A stretch of DNA of 64,000 bases from Micromonospora inyonensis (GTDB lineage Bacteria > Actinomycetota > Actinomycetes > Mycobacteriales > Micromonosporaceae). Of the stretch, positions 15,800 through 24,912 are shown one piece after another; within the stretch, counting starts at the first letter, position 1; every line of letters starts with the position of its first letter. A model generated the notes under the pieces. That model searched no databases, was not told the DNA's origin, and saw nothing but the letters and a program-made list of their open reading frames with translations. The DNA lies in NCBI RefSeq assembly GCF_900091415.1, contig NZ_FMHU01000002.1, positions 3,348,001 through 3,412,000 of the forward strand, in the 5' to 3' direction. The position numbers were made by a program, and so were the translations under genes.

Positions 15800-16822
15800 T
15801 CAGGCGGGATCGGGCCGCGCCCGGGAGGGCTGGACCCGCTTCGGCTCGCCCGGCATCTTCGGGTGGTCCGGCGGGTACGGCAGGTCGCCGGAGCCGGTGG
15901 CGTCGTCCCGGTCGGCCCACTCCAACAGCGGGGTGATGTCCCACGGGCGCTCGTCGATGCCGGCGTGCGGGTCGCCCCCGGCCAGCCGGGCCGGCACGCT
16001 GCCGAGGTGGAAGTCGTCCGGGTCGACGTCGGGCAGTTCGTCCCAGGTGACCGGGGTGGAGACGGTGGCCCGGGCGTTGGCCCGCAGCGAGTACGCGCAG
16101 GCGATCGTCCGGTCCCGGGCCATCTGGTTGTAGTCGACGAAGACGTGCGCCCCGCGCTCCTCCTTCCACCAGGCGGTGGTGATCAGATCGGGACGGCGGC
16201 GTTCGAGTTCCCGGGCCAGGGCGATGGTGGCCCGGCGCACCTCGGTGAACGTCCAGCGCGGCTCGATTCGCAGGTAGACATGGACGCCCCGGCCGCCGGA
16301 GGTCTTCGGCCAGCCCGTCGCGCCGAGTTCGTCGAGGAGGGCGCGCAGTTCGCCGGCCGCGGTCACCGCGTCGGCGAAGTCCGTGCCGGGCTGCGGGTCC
16401 AGGTCGATGCGCAGTTCGTCGGGGCGGTCCACGTCGGCGGCGCGCACCGGCCAGGGGTGGAAGACGATCGTGCCCATCTGCGCCGCCCAGGCGACGTGGG
16501 CCAGGTCGGCCGGGCAGAGTTCGTCGGCGCTGCGCCCGCTGGGGAAGTTGATCCGCGCCGTCTCCACCCACGGTGGCACGCCCCGGGCCGGCACCCGCTT
16601 CTGGAAGAACATCTCCCCCTCGATGCCCTCGGGGAAGCGTTGCAGCGTGGTGGGACGGTGCCGCAGCGCCCGCATGATCCCGTCGCCCACGGCGAGGTAG
16701 TAGTGGAAGACGTCGGCCTTGGTGAACCCCCGGCCCGGGTAGATCACCCGGTCCGGGCTGCTCAGCCGTACGGTATGCCCGGCCACCTCGATCTCGACGG
16801 CCGCTGCCTTGGTGCCACCCAT
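15800..16822 (-). CDS. ligD: Stand-alone LigD polymerase domain (DNA-end primase-polymerase)
   Basis: 340 residues, starting at ATG 16822 (a longer form from 16840 is possible). It shows SSPDRVIYPGRGFTKADVFHYYL (N-terminus of the domain), the catalytic ELRIDLDPQPG, KTSGGRGVHVYLRI (nucleotide binding) and a later MARDRTIACAYSLR segment. There is no ligase or phosphoesterase domain, so this is the separate PolDom form used with Ku and a ligase in non-homologous end joining. No Ku gene lies in the window. The LigC-type ligase at 10375 is the nearest possible partner. Confidence 0.88.
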   Translation of the reverse strand: MGGTKAAAVEIEVAGHTVRLSSPDRVIYPGRGFTKADVFHYYLAVGDGIMRALRHRPTTLQRFPEGIEGEMFFQKRVPARGVPPWVETARINFPSGRSADELCPADLAHVAWAAQMGTIVFHPWPVRAADVDRPDELRIDLDPQPGTDFADAVTAAGELRALLDELGATGWPKTSGGRGVHVYLRIEPRWTFTEVRRATIALARELERRRPDLITTAWWKEERGAHVFVDYNQMARDRTIACAYSLRANARATVSTPVTWDELPDVDPDDFHLGSVPARLAGGDPHAGIDERPWDITPLLEWADRDDATGSGDLPYPPDHPKMPGEPKRVQPSRARPDPA

Positions 16823-16869
16823 GCCGCGACCATATGTCACACCTGTGACAGGCGGCCTATTCTTGCCGG

Positions 16870-17280
16870 GTGAGTCTTTCCGAGAGCGAACTGCCCCGCA
16901 CCGAGGACGAGTGGCGCGTCCGGCTCAGCCCGGAGGAGTTCCGGGTCCTGCGTCAGGCCGGCACCGAACGCCCGTGGACCGGCGAGTACGTCGAGACCAA
17001 GACCCCGGGCGTCTACCACTGCCGAGCCTGTGGCGCGGAGCTCTTCTCCAGCGACACCAAGTTCGACTCGCACTGCGGCTGGCCGAGCTTCGACGACGCG
17101 CTGCCCGGTGCGGTCAAGGAGATCCCGGACAACACCCTCGGCATGCGGCGCGTCGAGATCCGCTGCGCGCGCTGCGACAGTCACCTGGGGCACGTCTTCC
17201 ACGGCGAGGGCTTCACCCCGAAGGACACCCGGCACTGCGTCAACTCGGTCTCCATCCGGTTGACGCCGCGCGAGGGCTGA
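16870..17280 (+). CDS. msrB: Peptide-methionine (R)-S-oxide reductase
   Basis: 136 residues, GTG start. It has the full MsrB signature: CRACG and RCARCDSHLGHVF provide the four zinc Cys, CGWPSF is the substrate loop, and RHCVNSVSIRL contains the catalytic Cys. It reduces methionine-R-sulfoxide in proteins using thioredoxin. It is transcribed divergently from the LigD polymerase gene with about 47 bases between the starts. Confidence 0.95.
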   Translation: MSLSESELPRTEDEWRVRLSPEEFRVLRQAGTERPWTGEYVETKTPGVYHCRACGAELFSSDTKFDSHCGWPSFDDALPGAVKEIPDNTLGMRRVEIRCARCDSHLGHVFHGEGFTPKDTRHCVNSVSIRLTPREG

Positions 17281-17306
17281 GTTCGGGGCGAACGGCGGAC
17301 CGACCC

Positions 17307-17582
17307 TCAGATCAGCAACAGGCTGCCCCGCTCGTCCACCAGGTCGGCGTGCTCGTCGTCGAGCCACACCCCGCCGGTCGCCAGGTAGCGGAACCGGTAC
17401 TCCCCCGGGCCCAGCTTCACGGTGACCGTCCGGGTGCCGTCCCGGCGGGCGACCAGCTCGTGCCGTCCGGGCTGCCAGTCGTTGAACGAGCCGACGACGC
17501 TGACCGTCCCCGGCGGAAGGTCGCGGGGCAGGCAGAAGGTGACACGGGTCTGGTTGCCGAAGAGCTTGTTGCGCTTGATCAC
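17307..17582 (-). CDS. CBM48/AMPK-type glycogen-binding-like small protein
   Basis: 91 residues from GTG 17582. The segment VSVVGSFNDWQPGRHELVARRDGTRTVTVKLGPGEYRFRYLATGGVWLDDE is the isoamylase N-terminal/AMPK glycogen-binding fold (GSFNDW and the YRFRY strand). Stand-alone copies like this are common in actinomycetes and may bind glucans or act as a protein-interaction module. The upstream extension of the frame to 17930 overlaps the divergent gene antisense and has no family match, so I used the internal GTG. Confidence 0.8.
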   Translation of the reverse strand: MIKRNKLFGNQTRVTFCLPRDLPPGTVSVVGSFNDWQPGRHELVARRDGTRTVTVKLGPGEYRFRYLATGGVWLDDEHADLVDERGSLLLI

Positions 17583-17738
17583 ACCGATCCTCCGCCGGTC
17601 GGGGCCTCTCACCGGGTCCAACGCGCGACACGCCCGGCACGACGCGCCACCCGACCGGACGTCTTCGGGCCGTTCCGCCGCCACGTCGCCCTCCGGTGCC
17701 GCACCCTCGGGGCATGACTGCCGATGGGGGGATCCGTC

Positions 17739-17999
17739 ATGGCGACCTGTGAGGTCTGCGGCAACGACTACTGGATGGCGTTCGAGGTCCGGACGGTCAG
17801 CGGTGACTCGCACACCTTCGACTCGTTCGAGTGTGCGGTGCACCGGCTGGCCCCGGTCTGCGAGCACTGTCAGCTCAAGATCGTGGGGCACGGCGTGGAG
17901 GTGTCCGGCCGGTTCTTCTGCTCGGCGCACTGCGCCCGCACCGTCGAGGGGGAACGCGCCGCCGAGGTCGCCGACGCCGTCGGCGTCCGGCCCGGCTGA
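17739..17999 (+). CDS. Small zinc-finger-like protein
   Basis: 86 residues from ATG 17739, which has GGGGGG at 17726-17731, 7 bases upstream. Three Cys pairs or near pairs (CEVCG, CEHCQ, FFCSAHC) and conserved FDSFECAVH suggest a treble-clef-like double zinc site. The family is widespread in actinomycetes and unnamed as far as I know. Ends 13 bases before the next gene on the same strand. Confidence 0.72.
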   Translation: MATCEVCGNDYWMAFEVRTVSGDSHTFDSFECAVHRLAPVCEHCQLKIVGHGVEVSGRFFCSAHCARTVEGERAAEVADAVGVRPG

Positions 18000-18012
18000 C
18001 TAGCATCGCGGT

Positions 18013-18465
18013 ATGCAGCCCCGGACCATCGACCTGCGGGTCGCCTCCTTCGCCGACCTGGACACCCGCACCTTCCACGACCTGCTGAGACTGCGCATCG
18101 ACGTGTTCGTGGTGGAACAGGAGTGCCCGTACCCGGAACTCGACGGGCGGGACGTCGAGCCGGGCACCCGGCACCTCTGGCTGGCCGAGGACGGCACGCC
18201 GGTGGCGTACCTGCGGATCCTGGCCGACCCGGACGGCGTCGAGCGGATCGGCCGGGTCGTGGTGGCACCGGCGGCACGCGGCGGCGGGCACGCCGGGCGG
18301 CTGATGACCGAGGCGCTGGCCGTGGTCGGACACCGCCCGTGCGTCCTGGAGGCGCAGTCGCACCTGGTCGGTTTCTACGCCCGGTACGGCTTCACCGTCA
18401 GCGGCCCGGAGTACGTGGAGGACGGCATCCCGCACACCCCGATGCGCCGCGAGCCCGCGTCCTGA
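18013..18465 (+). CDS. GNAT-family acetyltransferase, ElaA type
   Basis: 150 residues. LLRLRIDVFVVEQECPYPELDGRDVEPGTRHLWL is the ElaA-family start, RIGRVVVAPAARGGGHAGRLM is the acetyl-CoA loop, and QSHLVGFYARYGFTVSGPEYVEDGIPHTPM is its hallmark C-terminus. ElaA proteins have no proven substrate. It shares the strand and close spacing of the zinc-finger gene before it. Confidence 0.88.
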   Translation: MQPRTIDLRVASFADLDTRTFHDLLRLRIDVFVVEQECPYPELDGRDVEPGTRHLWLAEDGTPVAYLRILADPDGVERIGRVVVAPAARGGGHAGRLMTEALAVVGHRPCVLEAQSHLVGFYARYGFTVSGPEYVEDGIPHTPMRREPAS

Positions 18466-18480
18466 CCGGCGGCTCCGCCC

Positions 18481-18509
18481 GCCGACCCCGGATCGGGGCC
18501 GGGGTCGGC
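18481..18509. terminator. Bidirectional terminator between ElaA-type gene and hemQ
   Basis: GCCGACCCCGG (18481-18491) pairs perfectly with CCGGGGTCGGC (18499-18509) around a 7-base loop, in the gap between two convergent genes. There is no U tract, as usual in high-GC actinomycetes. Confidence 0.7.
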
Positions 18510-18526
18510 GACGGCGCCGGCCCGGA

Positions 18527-19231
18527 TCAGGGCAGCGCGGCGACGATGTCGGTGAGCGAGCGGCGACGGCCGGTGTAGAAGGGGACCTCCTCGCGGACGT
18601 GCCGGCGGGCCCGGGAGGCGCGCAGGTCCCGCATCAGGTCCACGATCCGGTGCAGCTCGTCGGCCTCGAACGCGAGCATCCACTCGTAGTCGCCGAGGGC
18701 GAACGAGGCGACCGTGTTCGCCCGCACGTCCGGGTAGCCCCGGGCCATCCGGCCGTGCTCGGCGAGCAGCTCGCGCCGCTCGGCGTCGGGCAGCAGGTAC
18801 CACTCGTAGGAGCGGACGAATGGGTAGACGCAGACGTACGCCCGCGCCTCCTCGCCGGCCAGGAACGCCGGAATGTGACTCTTGTTGAACTCCGCCGGCC
18901 GGTGCAGCGCCATCTGCGACCAGACCGGGGTCGTCGCCCGCCCCAGCGCGGTGCGCCGGAACCGGCCGTACGCGTCCTGGAGGTCGTCGCTGGAGGAGGA
19001 GTGCCACCAGATCATCAGGTCGGCGTCGGCGCGCAGCCCGGCGACGTCGTAGGTCCCCCGGACCACCACGTCCTTGCCGGCCAACTCCTCGACGAGCGCC
19101 TCGGCCTCGGCGCTGACGTTGTCCCGCAGGGCCGGCAGGGGGCTGCTGGCCCGGAACACCGACCACATCGTGTAGCGGATGCTCGCGTTCAGCTCCCGCA
19201 GCCGGGCCGCGTTGCTCTGCTCGTCGCTCAT
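18527..19231 (-). CDS. hemQ: Coproheme decarboxylase (ChdC/HemQ), actinobacterial type
   Basis: 234 residues. This is the last enzyme of the coproporphyrin-dependent haem branch, using peroxide to convert two propionates of coproheme to vinyls. Key residues match the Corynebacterium diphtheriae enzyme with an offset of one: distal His119 (NKSHIPAF), catalytic Tyr136 (VCVYPFVR) and proximal His159 ([11 protein letters not shown]). The start overlaps the cgoX stop (ATGA, 19228-19231), showing translational coupling in a hemE-cgoX-hemQ operon. Confidence 0.95.
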   Translation of the reverse strand: MSDEQSNAARLRELNASIRYTMWSVFRASSPLPALRDNVSAEAEALVEELAGKDVVVRGTYDVAGLRADADLMIWWHSSSSDDLQDAYGRFRRTALGRATTPVWSQMALHRPAEFNKSHIPAFLAGEEARAYVCVYPFVRSYEWYLLPDAERRELLAEHGRMARGYPDVRANTVASFALGDYEWMLAFEADELHRIVDLMRDLRASRARRHVREEVPFYTGRRRSLTDIVAALP

Positions 19232-20637
19232 GTCGCCGGTCCTCCCAGTGCAGTGATGATCTCGTCGGCCGCCGTCTCGCCGGAGCGGACGCAGACCGGG
19301 ATGCCGACCCCGTCGTACCCGGCCCCGGCCAGGGCCAGCGTCGGGTGGGCCGCCCGCAGGGCCGTCCGGGCCGCCGCCACCCGATCGGAGTGTCCCGGGG
19401 TGTACTGCGGCAGCGCCCCACCCCACCGTTGCACGTGGCTGGCCAGTGGCGTCGGCAGCGCCGTGCCGAGCACCCCGGACAGCTCCCGGTGCACGGTGGC
19501 GACCAGGTCGTCGTCGGAGAGCTGCAACTGCCGCTCCTCGCCGTACCGGCCGACCGAGGCGCGCACCAGCGCCACCCCGTCCGGCCGGCGCAGGTGCCCC
19601 CACTTGGTGGTGAAGAAGGTGGACGCCTTGATCAGGAGGCCCTCGGTTCCGGGCACGAGGAAGCCGGAGAGCGCCGGCAGCTCCGGCTCGGGCAGGGCCA
19701 GGGTGACCAGCGCGACACTGGCGTAGTCGAGCCCGCCGACGCGGTCGGCCACCTCCGGGGCGACGCTGGTGAGCAGTCGCGCGGCCGGTCGGGCCGGCAC
19801 GGCGAGCAGCACCGCGTCGGCCTCCACCGACTCCGGGTCCCGGGTGGGGCCCACGGTCAGCCGCCACCGCCCGCCCAGCGGGGTGAGTTCACGGACCGTC
19901 GCGCCGAGCCGGAGCGTCGCCCCGCTGGCGCTCGCGGCGGTCTCGACCAGCCGGCCCATCCCACCGGCCAGCGCACCGAAGACCGGTGCGCCGGGCGCGC
20001 GGGGGGCGGCGGCCTGCGCCGCCCGGACCGCCCCGGTGAGGGTGTGCTCCACCCGGGCGGCGCGGGCCAGCGCTGGCATGGTGGTGACCAGGGACAGGTC
20101 GTCGGCGCGGCCGGCGTAGACGCCACCGAGCATCGGGTCGACCAGCCGGTCCACCACCTGGTCACCGAGGCGGGCCCGGACCAGCGCGCCGACCGCGACG
20201 TCCTCGTCCGGGCCGAGCAACGGCCGGCCGCCGTCGACGTCGGCCGCCGCGACGGGTTCGGCCACCGTCGCCACCTTGTCCAGATCCCCCGGTACGCCCA
20301 CCAGGGTGCCCCCCGGGATGGGGCGCAGCCCCCCGTCGACGGCGAGCGCGGCCTGCCCGACGGTCGGGTGCACGATCTCGGCGTCCAGCCCGAGCCGCCG
20401 GACCAGGGTCACCGCGGCGGACTCGCCGCCGGCCGGGTCGCGCATCAGGAACGACTCCGCGCCGAACTCCACCGGCCCGCCGGCGATACGGCCGGTGCGC
20501 AGCTTGCCACCGAGCGCGCCGGACTGCTCGTACACGGTGACCTCGGTCCCGGCGGGGGCGCGGTCACGCAACCGGACGGCGGCGGCCAGCCCGGTGATCC
20601 CACCGCCGATGACCGCGATCCGCCACGGGTGCCGCAT
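19228..20637 (-). CDS. cgoX: Coproporphyrinogen III oxidase (CgoX/HemY)
   Basis: 469 residues. The FAD-binding [18 protein letters not shown] motif with the acidic EQSG at the end of strand 2 begins the protein. [16 protein letters not shown] and a C-terminal [24 protein letters not shown] dinucleotide-binding segment complete a HemY-type flavoprotein. Next to hemQ and in an actinomycete, it should oxidise coproporphyrinogen III to coproporphyrin III rather than act on protoporphyrinogen. Between hemE (12 bases upstream) and hemQ (4-base overlap). Confidence 0.93.
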   Translation of the reverse strand: MRHPWRIAVIGGGITGLAAAVRLRDRAPAGTEVTVYEQSGALGGKLRTGRIAGGPVEFGAESFLMRDPAGGESAAVTLVRRLGLDAEIVHPTVGQAALAVDGGLRPIPGGTLVGVPGDLDKVATVAEPVAAADVDGGRPLLGPDEDVAVGALVRARLGDQVVDRLVDPMLGGVYAGRADDLSLVTTMPALARAARVEHTLTGAVRAAQAAAPRAPGAPVFGALAGGMGRLVETAASASGATLRLGATVRELTPLGGRWRLTVGPTRDPESVEADAVLLAVPARPAARLLTSVAPEVADRVGGLDYASVALVTLALPEPELPALSGFLVPGTEGLLIKASTFFTTKWGHLRRPDGVALVRASVGRYGEERQLQLSDDDLVATVHRELSGVLGTALPTPLASHVQRWGGALPQYTPGHSDRVAAARTALRAAHPTLALAGAGYDGVGIPVCVRSGETAADEIITALGGPAT

Positions 20638-20649
20638 GGTCGCCTCCGG

Positions 20650-21756
20650 TCAGTCCACGGGCCGCGCGGACACCTCGTGCACCAGCGCGACCACCCGGGT
20701 CAGCACGTCGGGGTCGGTCTCCGGCAGGACGCCGTGACCGAGGTTGAAGACGTGACCGGGCGCGGCCCGGCCCTCGTCGAGGATGCGCCGCACCTCGGCC
20801 TCGACCACCGGCCAGGGGGCGAAGAGCACGCACGGGTCGAGATTGCCCTGGACCGCCCGGTCCGGGCCGATCCGCTTCGTGGCGACGTCCAACGGGGTAC
20901 GCCAGTCCACGCCGACCACGTCGGCGCCGGCCTCCCCCATCGCGGTCAGCAGCTCGGCGGTGCCCACTCCGAAGTGGATCCGGGGTACCCCGGCGTCGGC
21001 CAGCCCGGCCAGCACCATCGCCGAGTGCGGCTGCACGTAGCGACGGTAGTCGGCCTCCGACAGCGCGCCGGCCCAGGAGTCGAAGAGCTGCACCGCGGAG
21101 ACCCCGGCGGCGATCTGCACACGCAGGAACGCCAGCGTGACCTCGGCGAGCCGGCCGCAGAGCGCATGCCACAGCTCCGGGTCGCCGTACATCAGCGCCT
21201 TGGTCTTCGCGTGGGTCCGTGACGGCCCCCCCTCGACCAGATAGCTGGCCAGGGTGAACGGCGCACCGGCGAATCCGATCAGCGGAGTCTCGCCCAGCTC
21301 GGCGACGAGCAGCCGGACCGCCTCGTCGACGTACGAGACGTCCTCGACGGTGATCGGTCGGATCCGCTCGACGTCGGCGCGGTCGCGCACCGGCTCGGCG
21401 ACCACCGGGCCCGTGCCGGGCACGATGTCCAGGTCGACGCCGGCCGCCGCGACCGGCACCACGATGTCGCTGAACAGGATCGCCGCGTCCACGCCGTGCC
21501 GGCGTACCGGTTGGAGGGTGATCTCGGCGACCAGCTCGGGGCGGCGGCAGGACTCCAGCATCGCCACGTTGGCCCGGATCTCGCGGTACTCCGGCAGCGA
21601 GCGCCCGGCCTGGCGCATGAACCAGACCGGCGTGTGCGGGCCGGGTCGCCGGCGACAGGCCCGGACGAAGGGCGAGTCGGCGGTGCGGGATGCTCCACCC
21701 GCGCTCAAGCGGGTCTCTCCGTCTCGGGCAGCGCCGCCCGCGGTGGTGGTGGTCAT
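20650..21756 (-). CDS. hemE: Uroporphyrinogen decarboxylase
   Basis: 368 residues from ATG 21756. The signature [14 protein letters not shown] at the substrate site, ILFSDIVVP with the catalytic Asp, and [16 protein letters not shown] at the end are standard HemE features. It makes coproporphyrinogen III, the substrate of the next gene product. The frame is open to 21840, but the ATG after the TTTT-like Thr run gives the normal family length. It is first in the hem operon, divergent from the DUF3000 gene, with a large palindrome in the shared promoter region. Confidence 0.95.
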   Translation of the reverse strand: MTTTTAGGAARDGETRLSAGGASRTADSPFVRACRRRPGPHTPVWFMRQAGRSLPEYREIRANVAMLESCRRPELVAEITLQPVRRHGVDAAILFSDIVVPVAAAGVDLDIVPGTGPVVAEPVRDRADVERIRPITVEDVSYVDEAVRLLVAELGETPLIGFAGAPFTLASYLVEGGPSRTHAKTKALMYGDPELWHALCGRLAEVTLAFLRVQIAAGVSAVQLFDSWAGALSEADYRRYVQPHSAMVLAGLADAGVPRIHFGVGTAELLTAMGEAGADVVGVDWRTPLDVATKRIGPDRAVQGNLDPCVLFAPWPVVEAEVRRILDEGRAAPGHVFNLGHGVLPETDPDVLTRVVALVHEVSARPVD

Positions 21757-21880
21757 CGCGGCAATCGTGCCACGACCGCCAGCACCGACGGTCACCCGGG
21801 TTGCGAAGGACACGTCCTCCGAGAGCCACCGGCCGGTCACGCTGCGCGTTCCCGGCGGGCGTGGGCGTCGACGGCGGCGC

Positions 21881-21924
21881 CGCCGTCCGGCCGGTGCCGG
21901 CGCGCCGGCACCGGCCGGACGGCG
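21881..21924. repeat. 44-bp perfect palindrome between hemE and DUF3000
   Basis: Bases 21881-21902 are the exact reverse complement of 21903-21924, with no spacer. The arms are built of GCCGG-type units. It lies 21 bases before the DUF3000 start and about 125 bases upstream of hemE, i.e. in a divergent promoter region. It could form a cruciform, or in the DUF3000 transcript a hairpin that would sit directly before the start codon. Confidence 0.85.
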
Positions 21925-21944
21925 CGGCGGCTTAGGCTGCCCGC

Positions 21945-22517
21945 ATGTCCCCTCCGATCGCGCTTCCGGAGACCTTCGCCCGCGCGGTCGCCGGGCTGCG
22001 GTCGGTGGCGACCCGGCCCGAGATCGTGATGGAGGAGGTGGGGGCGCCGAAGCGGCTCGCCCCGTACGCCTTCGCCCTCTCCGCCACGGTGCTGCGCGAC
22101 GACGACGAGGTGGCCACCGGGCGGCTCATCCTGCTGTACGACCCGGCCGGGCACGAGGCGTGGCAGGGCACGCTGCGGTTGGTCAGCTACGTCACCGCGG
22201 ACCTGGAGGCCGACCTCGCCGCCGATCCGCTGCTGCCCGGGGTGGGCTGGACCTGGCTGACCGACGCGCTGGAGGCACAGGACGCGGGCTACCGGGCGCT
22301 CGGCGGCACCGTCACCCAGACCATGTCCACCCGGTTCGGCGACCTGGCCGGACCGCCGGCCACCGGGGACGTCGAGATCCGGGCCTCGTGGACCCCGTTC
22401 GACGACGACCTGGCCCCGCACCTGCACGCCTGGTGCACGCTGCTCGCCTCCACCGCCGGCCTGCCGCCGCCGGGAGTGACCGCGCTGCCCGACCGCCGGC
22501 CCGCCATCACCGGCTGA
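21945..22517 (+). CDS. DUF3000 family protein
   Basis: 190 residues. [44 protein letters not shown] is the DUF3000 N-terminus; the [38 protein letters not shown] segment is also diagnostic. The family is restricted to actinobacteria and is usually next to hemE and rnd, as here. Function is unknown. Confidence 0.9.
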   Translation: MSPPIALPETFARAVAGLRSVATRPEIVMEEVGAPKRLAPYAFALSATVLRDDDEVATGRLILLYDPAGHEAWQGTLRLVSYVTADLEADLAADPLLPGVGWTWLTDALEAQDAGYRALGGTVTQTMSTRFGDLAGPPATGDVEIRASWTPFDDDLAPHLHAWCTLLASTAGLPPPGVTALPDRRPAITG

Positions 22518-22524
22518 CGCACCG

Positions 22525-22585
22525 CGGTCCGGGACCCGTCGTCGCTGCTGCCGGCGGCAACCGGGCGACGACCGGCCCCGGACCG
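22525..22585. terminator. Bidirectional hairpin terminator
   Basis: CGGTCCGGG (22525-22533) pairs with CCCGGACCG (22577-22585), and inside it GTCGTCGC (22538-22545) pairs with GCGACGAC (22565-22572). It fills the gap between the convergent DUF3000 and proline-rich membrane protein genes. Confidence 0.6.
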
Positions 22586-22604
22586 ACCGGGACACGAGCG
22601 TGTG

Positions 22605-23456
22605 TCAGAGGTACTTCTCAGCCTCGTCGCAGACCGCGTCGAGGCCCTTGACGGCCTGGTCGTAGGCCGCCTTGTTGCCGGCCGCGGCGGCGCTCAGGGC
22701 GGTGGTGAGCTTCTCCAGGCAGTTCGCGATGACCTTCTTCTGCCGGGCCTGCTCGTCGCGGTCGTTCTTGGTGCCGGTGAGGTCCTGCTGGGTGTCGGTC
22801 AGCTTGTCCTTGGCGGTCTGCAACTCACCCTTGAGCTTCTCGATTTCCTTGACCCTGGTGTCCCGGTCGGCCGTCCGGGCGACCAGGTTCTTCTCGGTGC
22901 GCTCGAGGTCGCCGCTGGTGTTCAGGTAGAGCCCGGTCATCACGCCGCCGAGGACGAAGAGCAGACCGGCCACGATCGCCAGTACGAGCACCGCCCGGCC
23001 ACGCCCGCCGCCCCCGCCGGGGGTGGTGGCCGGCGGCGGGTAGCCGGGCGGGCCGGACATCGGCGGGCCGAAGGGCTGACCGGAGGTGGGGGTGTACTGG
23101 CCCGGAACCGGCGCGCCGGAGGTCGGGGAGTAGCCAGCGGGTGCCGGCGTCTCGGCCGGCGGCGCGGACTGCGGGTAACCGCCGGGGTAGCCCGGCTGCG
23201 GGTAACCGGCGGCCGGGGGCGCGGACTGCGGGTAACCCGCGGCGGGCGGCGCGGACTGCGGGTAACCGGCGGCAGGCGGCGCGGACTGCGGGTAGCCGGA
23301 CGGCTGCTGCGACAGCGTCGGGTCGATACCGAACTGCTGGGTCGGCTCGTACCCCTGCGGTTCGCGCTGGGAACCGTACAGCCCGCCGCCGGGGCCGGCC
23401 GGCGGCTGCTGCGGGTACCCCGGCGGCGGATATCCGCCGGTGGGTGGCTGGGTCAT
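22605..23456 (-). CDS. Proline-rich membrane protein with extracellular coiled coil
   Basis: 283 residues. The first 150 are Pro/Gly/Tyr/Gln-rich and carry three exact 10-residue repeats GYPQSAPPAA (residues about 54-83). One membrane helix follows (AVLVLAIVAGLLFVLGGVMTG, about 152-174). The rest is a coiled coil (LERTEKNLVARTADRDTRVKEIEKLKGELQTAKDKL) and a short helical domain with two Cys. The cytoplasmic repeat region and outside coiled coil recall other actinomycete envelope proteins. The function is unknown. Its downstream neighbour on the same strand is a protease with the same Pro-rich plan. Confidence 0.7.
   Translation of the reverse strand: MTQPPTGGYPPPGYPQQPPAGPGGGLYGSQREPQGYEPTQQFGIDPTLSQQPSGYPQSAPPAAGYPQSAPPAAGYPQSAPPAAGYPQPGYPGGYPQSAPPAETPAPAGYSPTSGAPVPGQYTPTSGQPFGPPMSGPPGYPPPATTPGGGGGRGRAVLVLAIVAGLLFVLGGVMTGLYLNTSGDLERTEKNLVARTADRDTRVKEIEKLKGELQTAKDKLTDTQQDLTGTKNDRDEQARQKKVIANCLEKLTTALSAAAAGNKAAYDQAVKGLDAVCDEAEKYL
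23208..23297 (-). repeat. Three tandem 30-bp coding repeats
   Basis: Within the proline-rich protein gene, three near-identical 30-bp units encode GYPQSAPPAA. A fourth, shorter copy lies a few codons further on. Copy number may vary between strains. Confidence 0.8.
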
Positions 23457-23535
23457 GACTACTTCCTCCGAAAGGGCTGGTCCGGCTCCGGTTGACGGGG
23501 CGGACCGGGCGGGTACGGGCGCGTCGGCGGACGGG

Positions 23536-24708
23536 TCAGCAGATGTCGAAGCCGTCGCACGCGGTCTTGATCGGCACGGCCAGGCCGATGCCCTCGGCGT
23601 TGCGGGCCTTGGCGGTGGCGATGCCGACGACCTGCTTGGCGCCGTTGATGACCGGGCCGCCGGAGTTGCCGGGGTTGATCGGGGCGTCGAACTGGATGAC
23701 GTCGCCGCCGCCGTTCTCCGCCTTGCGGAAGGCGCTCACCACACCGGTGGTGACGCTGTCGGTGAGGCCGAGCGGTGCGCCGACGACGATGATCTGCTGC
23801 CCGGACTTCACCGGGGTGGGGGCGGTGACCAGGCCGGTGAACTTGGCGGCCGTCCGCAGGTGGGCGACGTCGTTCTCCTCGTCGACCTTGACGATGGTGG
23901 CCGGGAACCGCTGGTCGGTACGCTCCAGGAACACCTGGCGCTCGCCACTGGTCCAGAGCGACTCGACCACGTGGTAGTTGGTGAACAGGTTCGCCCCGCC
24001 CTCGGAGTTGGGCTTGCCGACGGCGAACGCCGTGCCGGTGGAGTTGCCGGCCCGGACGCGGAAGACGCTCCGCAGCACCGTCTCGGCGATGTCCTCCGGG
24101 TTGAACACCGTCCCGGCCTGCTTCTCCAGCTCCTCCGCCCGTTGCTCCACACCGTCGAGGCGAACGCCGTCGCGCTCCTGCGCGGTGGCCAGGTCGCGGC
24201 GGGTGTCGCCGAGCCGGTCGTTGAGCACGTGGATCTGGTACGCCTGGACGCCGGACACCAGGACCAGCAGCAGCGCCAGCAGCAGGGCGGCCCGGGGCAG
24301 CCAGCCGGAGCGCTGGCGGACGACGGGCGCCTCGCCCGGATGCGAAGTGCCCGGGAAGGCCGGCCCGGAGGCGGCCGGCGGCTGGCCGGGCGACCAGGTC
24401 GGCGGAGCCGGAACCGGCTGCGCCGACGGCTGCCCGGTCTCACCGGCGGTCGGCCAGGTGCCCCGGGGAGCGGGCACCGCGGCCGGGGCCGGCGCGGTGG
24501 CGTAACCGGCCGCCGGGGCGCCCGGGTGTCCTCCGCCCACCGGGGGCTGCCCGGGGACCGGGGCACCGGACGCCGGGGGCGCGGGCCAGCCGCCCGCCCC
24601 CGTGCGGGGCGGCTCCATCCGTGGTGGCAGCGGTCCTGGTCTACCTCCGTGGTCACCGGGTGCCGGCCCGACCGGTCCACCGTCCTGCGGCCCGTACCCC
24701 GCCGTCAT
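23536..24708 (-). CDS. Membrane-anchored trypsin-like serine protease (S1C/HtrA-like)
   Basis: 390 residues from ATG 24708. It has a Pro/Gly/Ala-rich cytoplasmic N-terminus (about 130 residues), one TM helix (LPRAALLLALLLVLVSGVQ), a coiled-coil stretch (NDRLGDTRRDLATAQERDGVRLDGVEQRAEELEKQ), then a chymotrypsin-fold domain. The triad is visible: His in FTNYHVVES, Asp in VDEENDVAHL and Ser in PINPGNSGGPV. There is no PDZ domain; the protein ends in CDGFDIC, a possible disulfide. It lies 79 bases upstream of the similar Pro-rich gene on the same strand. The substrate is unknown. Confidence 0.88.
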   Translation of the reverse strand: MTAGYGPQDGGPVGPAPGDHGGRPGPLPPRMEPPRTGAGGWPAPPASGAPVPGQPPVGGGHPGAPAAGYATAPAPAAVPAPRGTWPTAGETGQPSAQPVPAPPTWSPGQPPAASGPAFPGTSHPGEAPVVRQRSGWLPRAALLLALLLVLVSGVQAYQIHVLNDRLGDTRRDLATAQERDGVRLDGVEQRAEELEKQAGTVFNPEDIAETVLRSVFRVRAGNSTGTAFAVGKPNSEGGANLFTNYHVVESLWTSGERQVFLERTDQRFPATIVKVDEENDVAHLRTAAKFTGLVTAPTPVKSGQQIIVVGAPLGLTDSVTTGVVSAFRKAENGGGDVIQFDAPINPGNSGGPVINGAKQVVGIATAKARNAEGIGLAVPIKTACDGFDIC

Positions 24709-24912
24709 GATTGCCACGTCCTCCCCGCTGAGCGCCTGCCGGCGGCCCTGCCGCCTGCGCTGCGCCGGCGGTGGGCTCGATGGACCGTACCGGCCCCGGA
24801 GGACATTGTCTCCCCTGTTGTCCAGCCCCGGGACGGCGGTACCGGACCGGTTGCCGACACGCACCGGAGGAGGCTGCGCGCACCGGATCGCCGCGCGCAC
24901 TAGGGTTGTCAG

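Noticed and set aside
23208..23297. Evenly spaced repeats considered as a CRISPR-like array
   Set aside because: They are three 30-bp coding repeats without spacers, inside a proline-rich protein gene.
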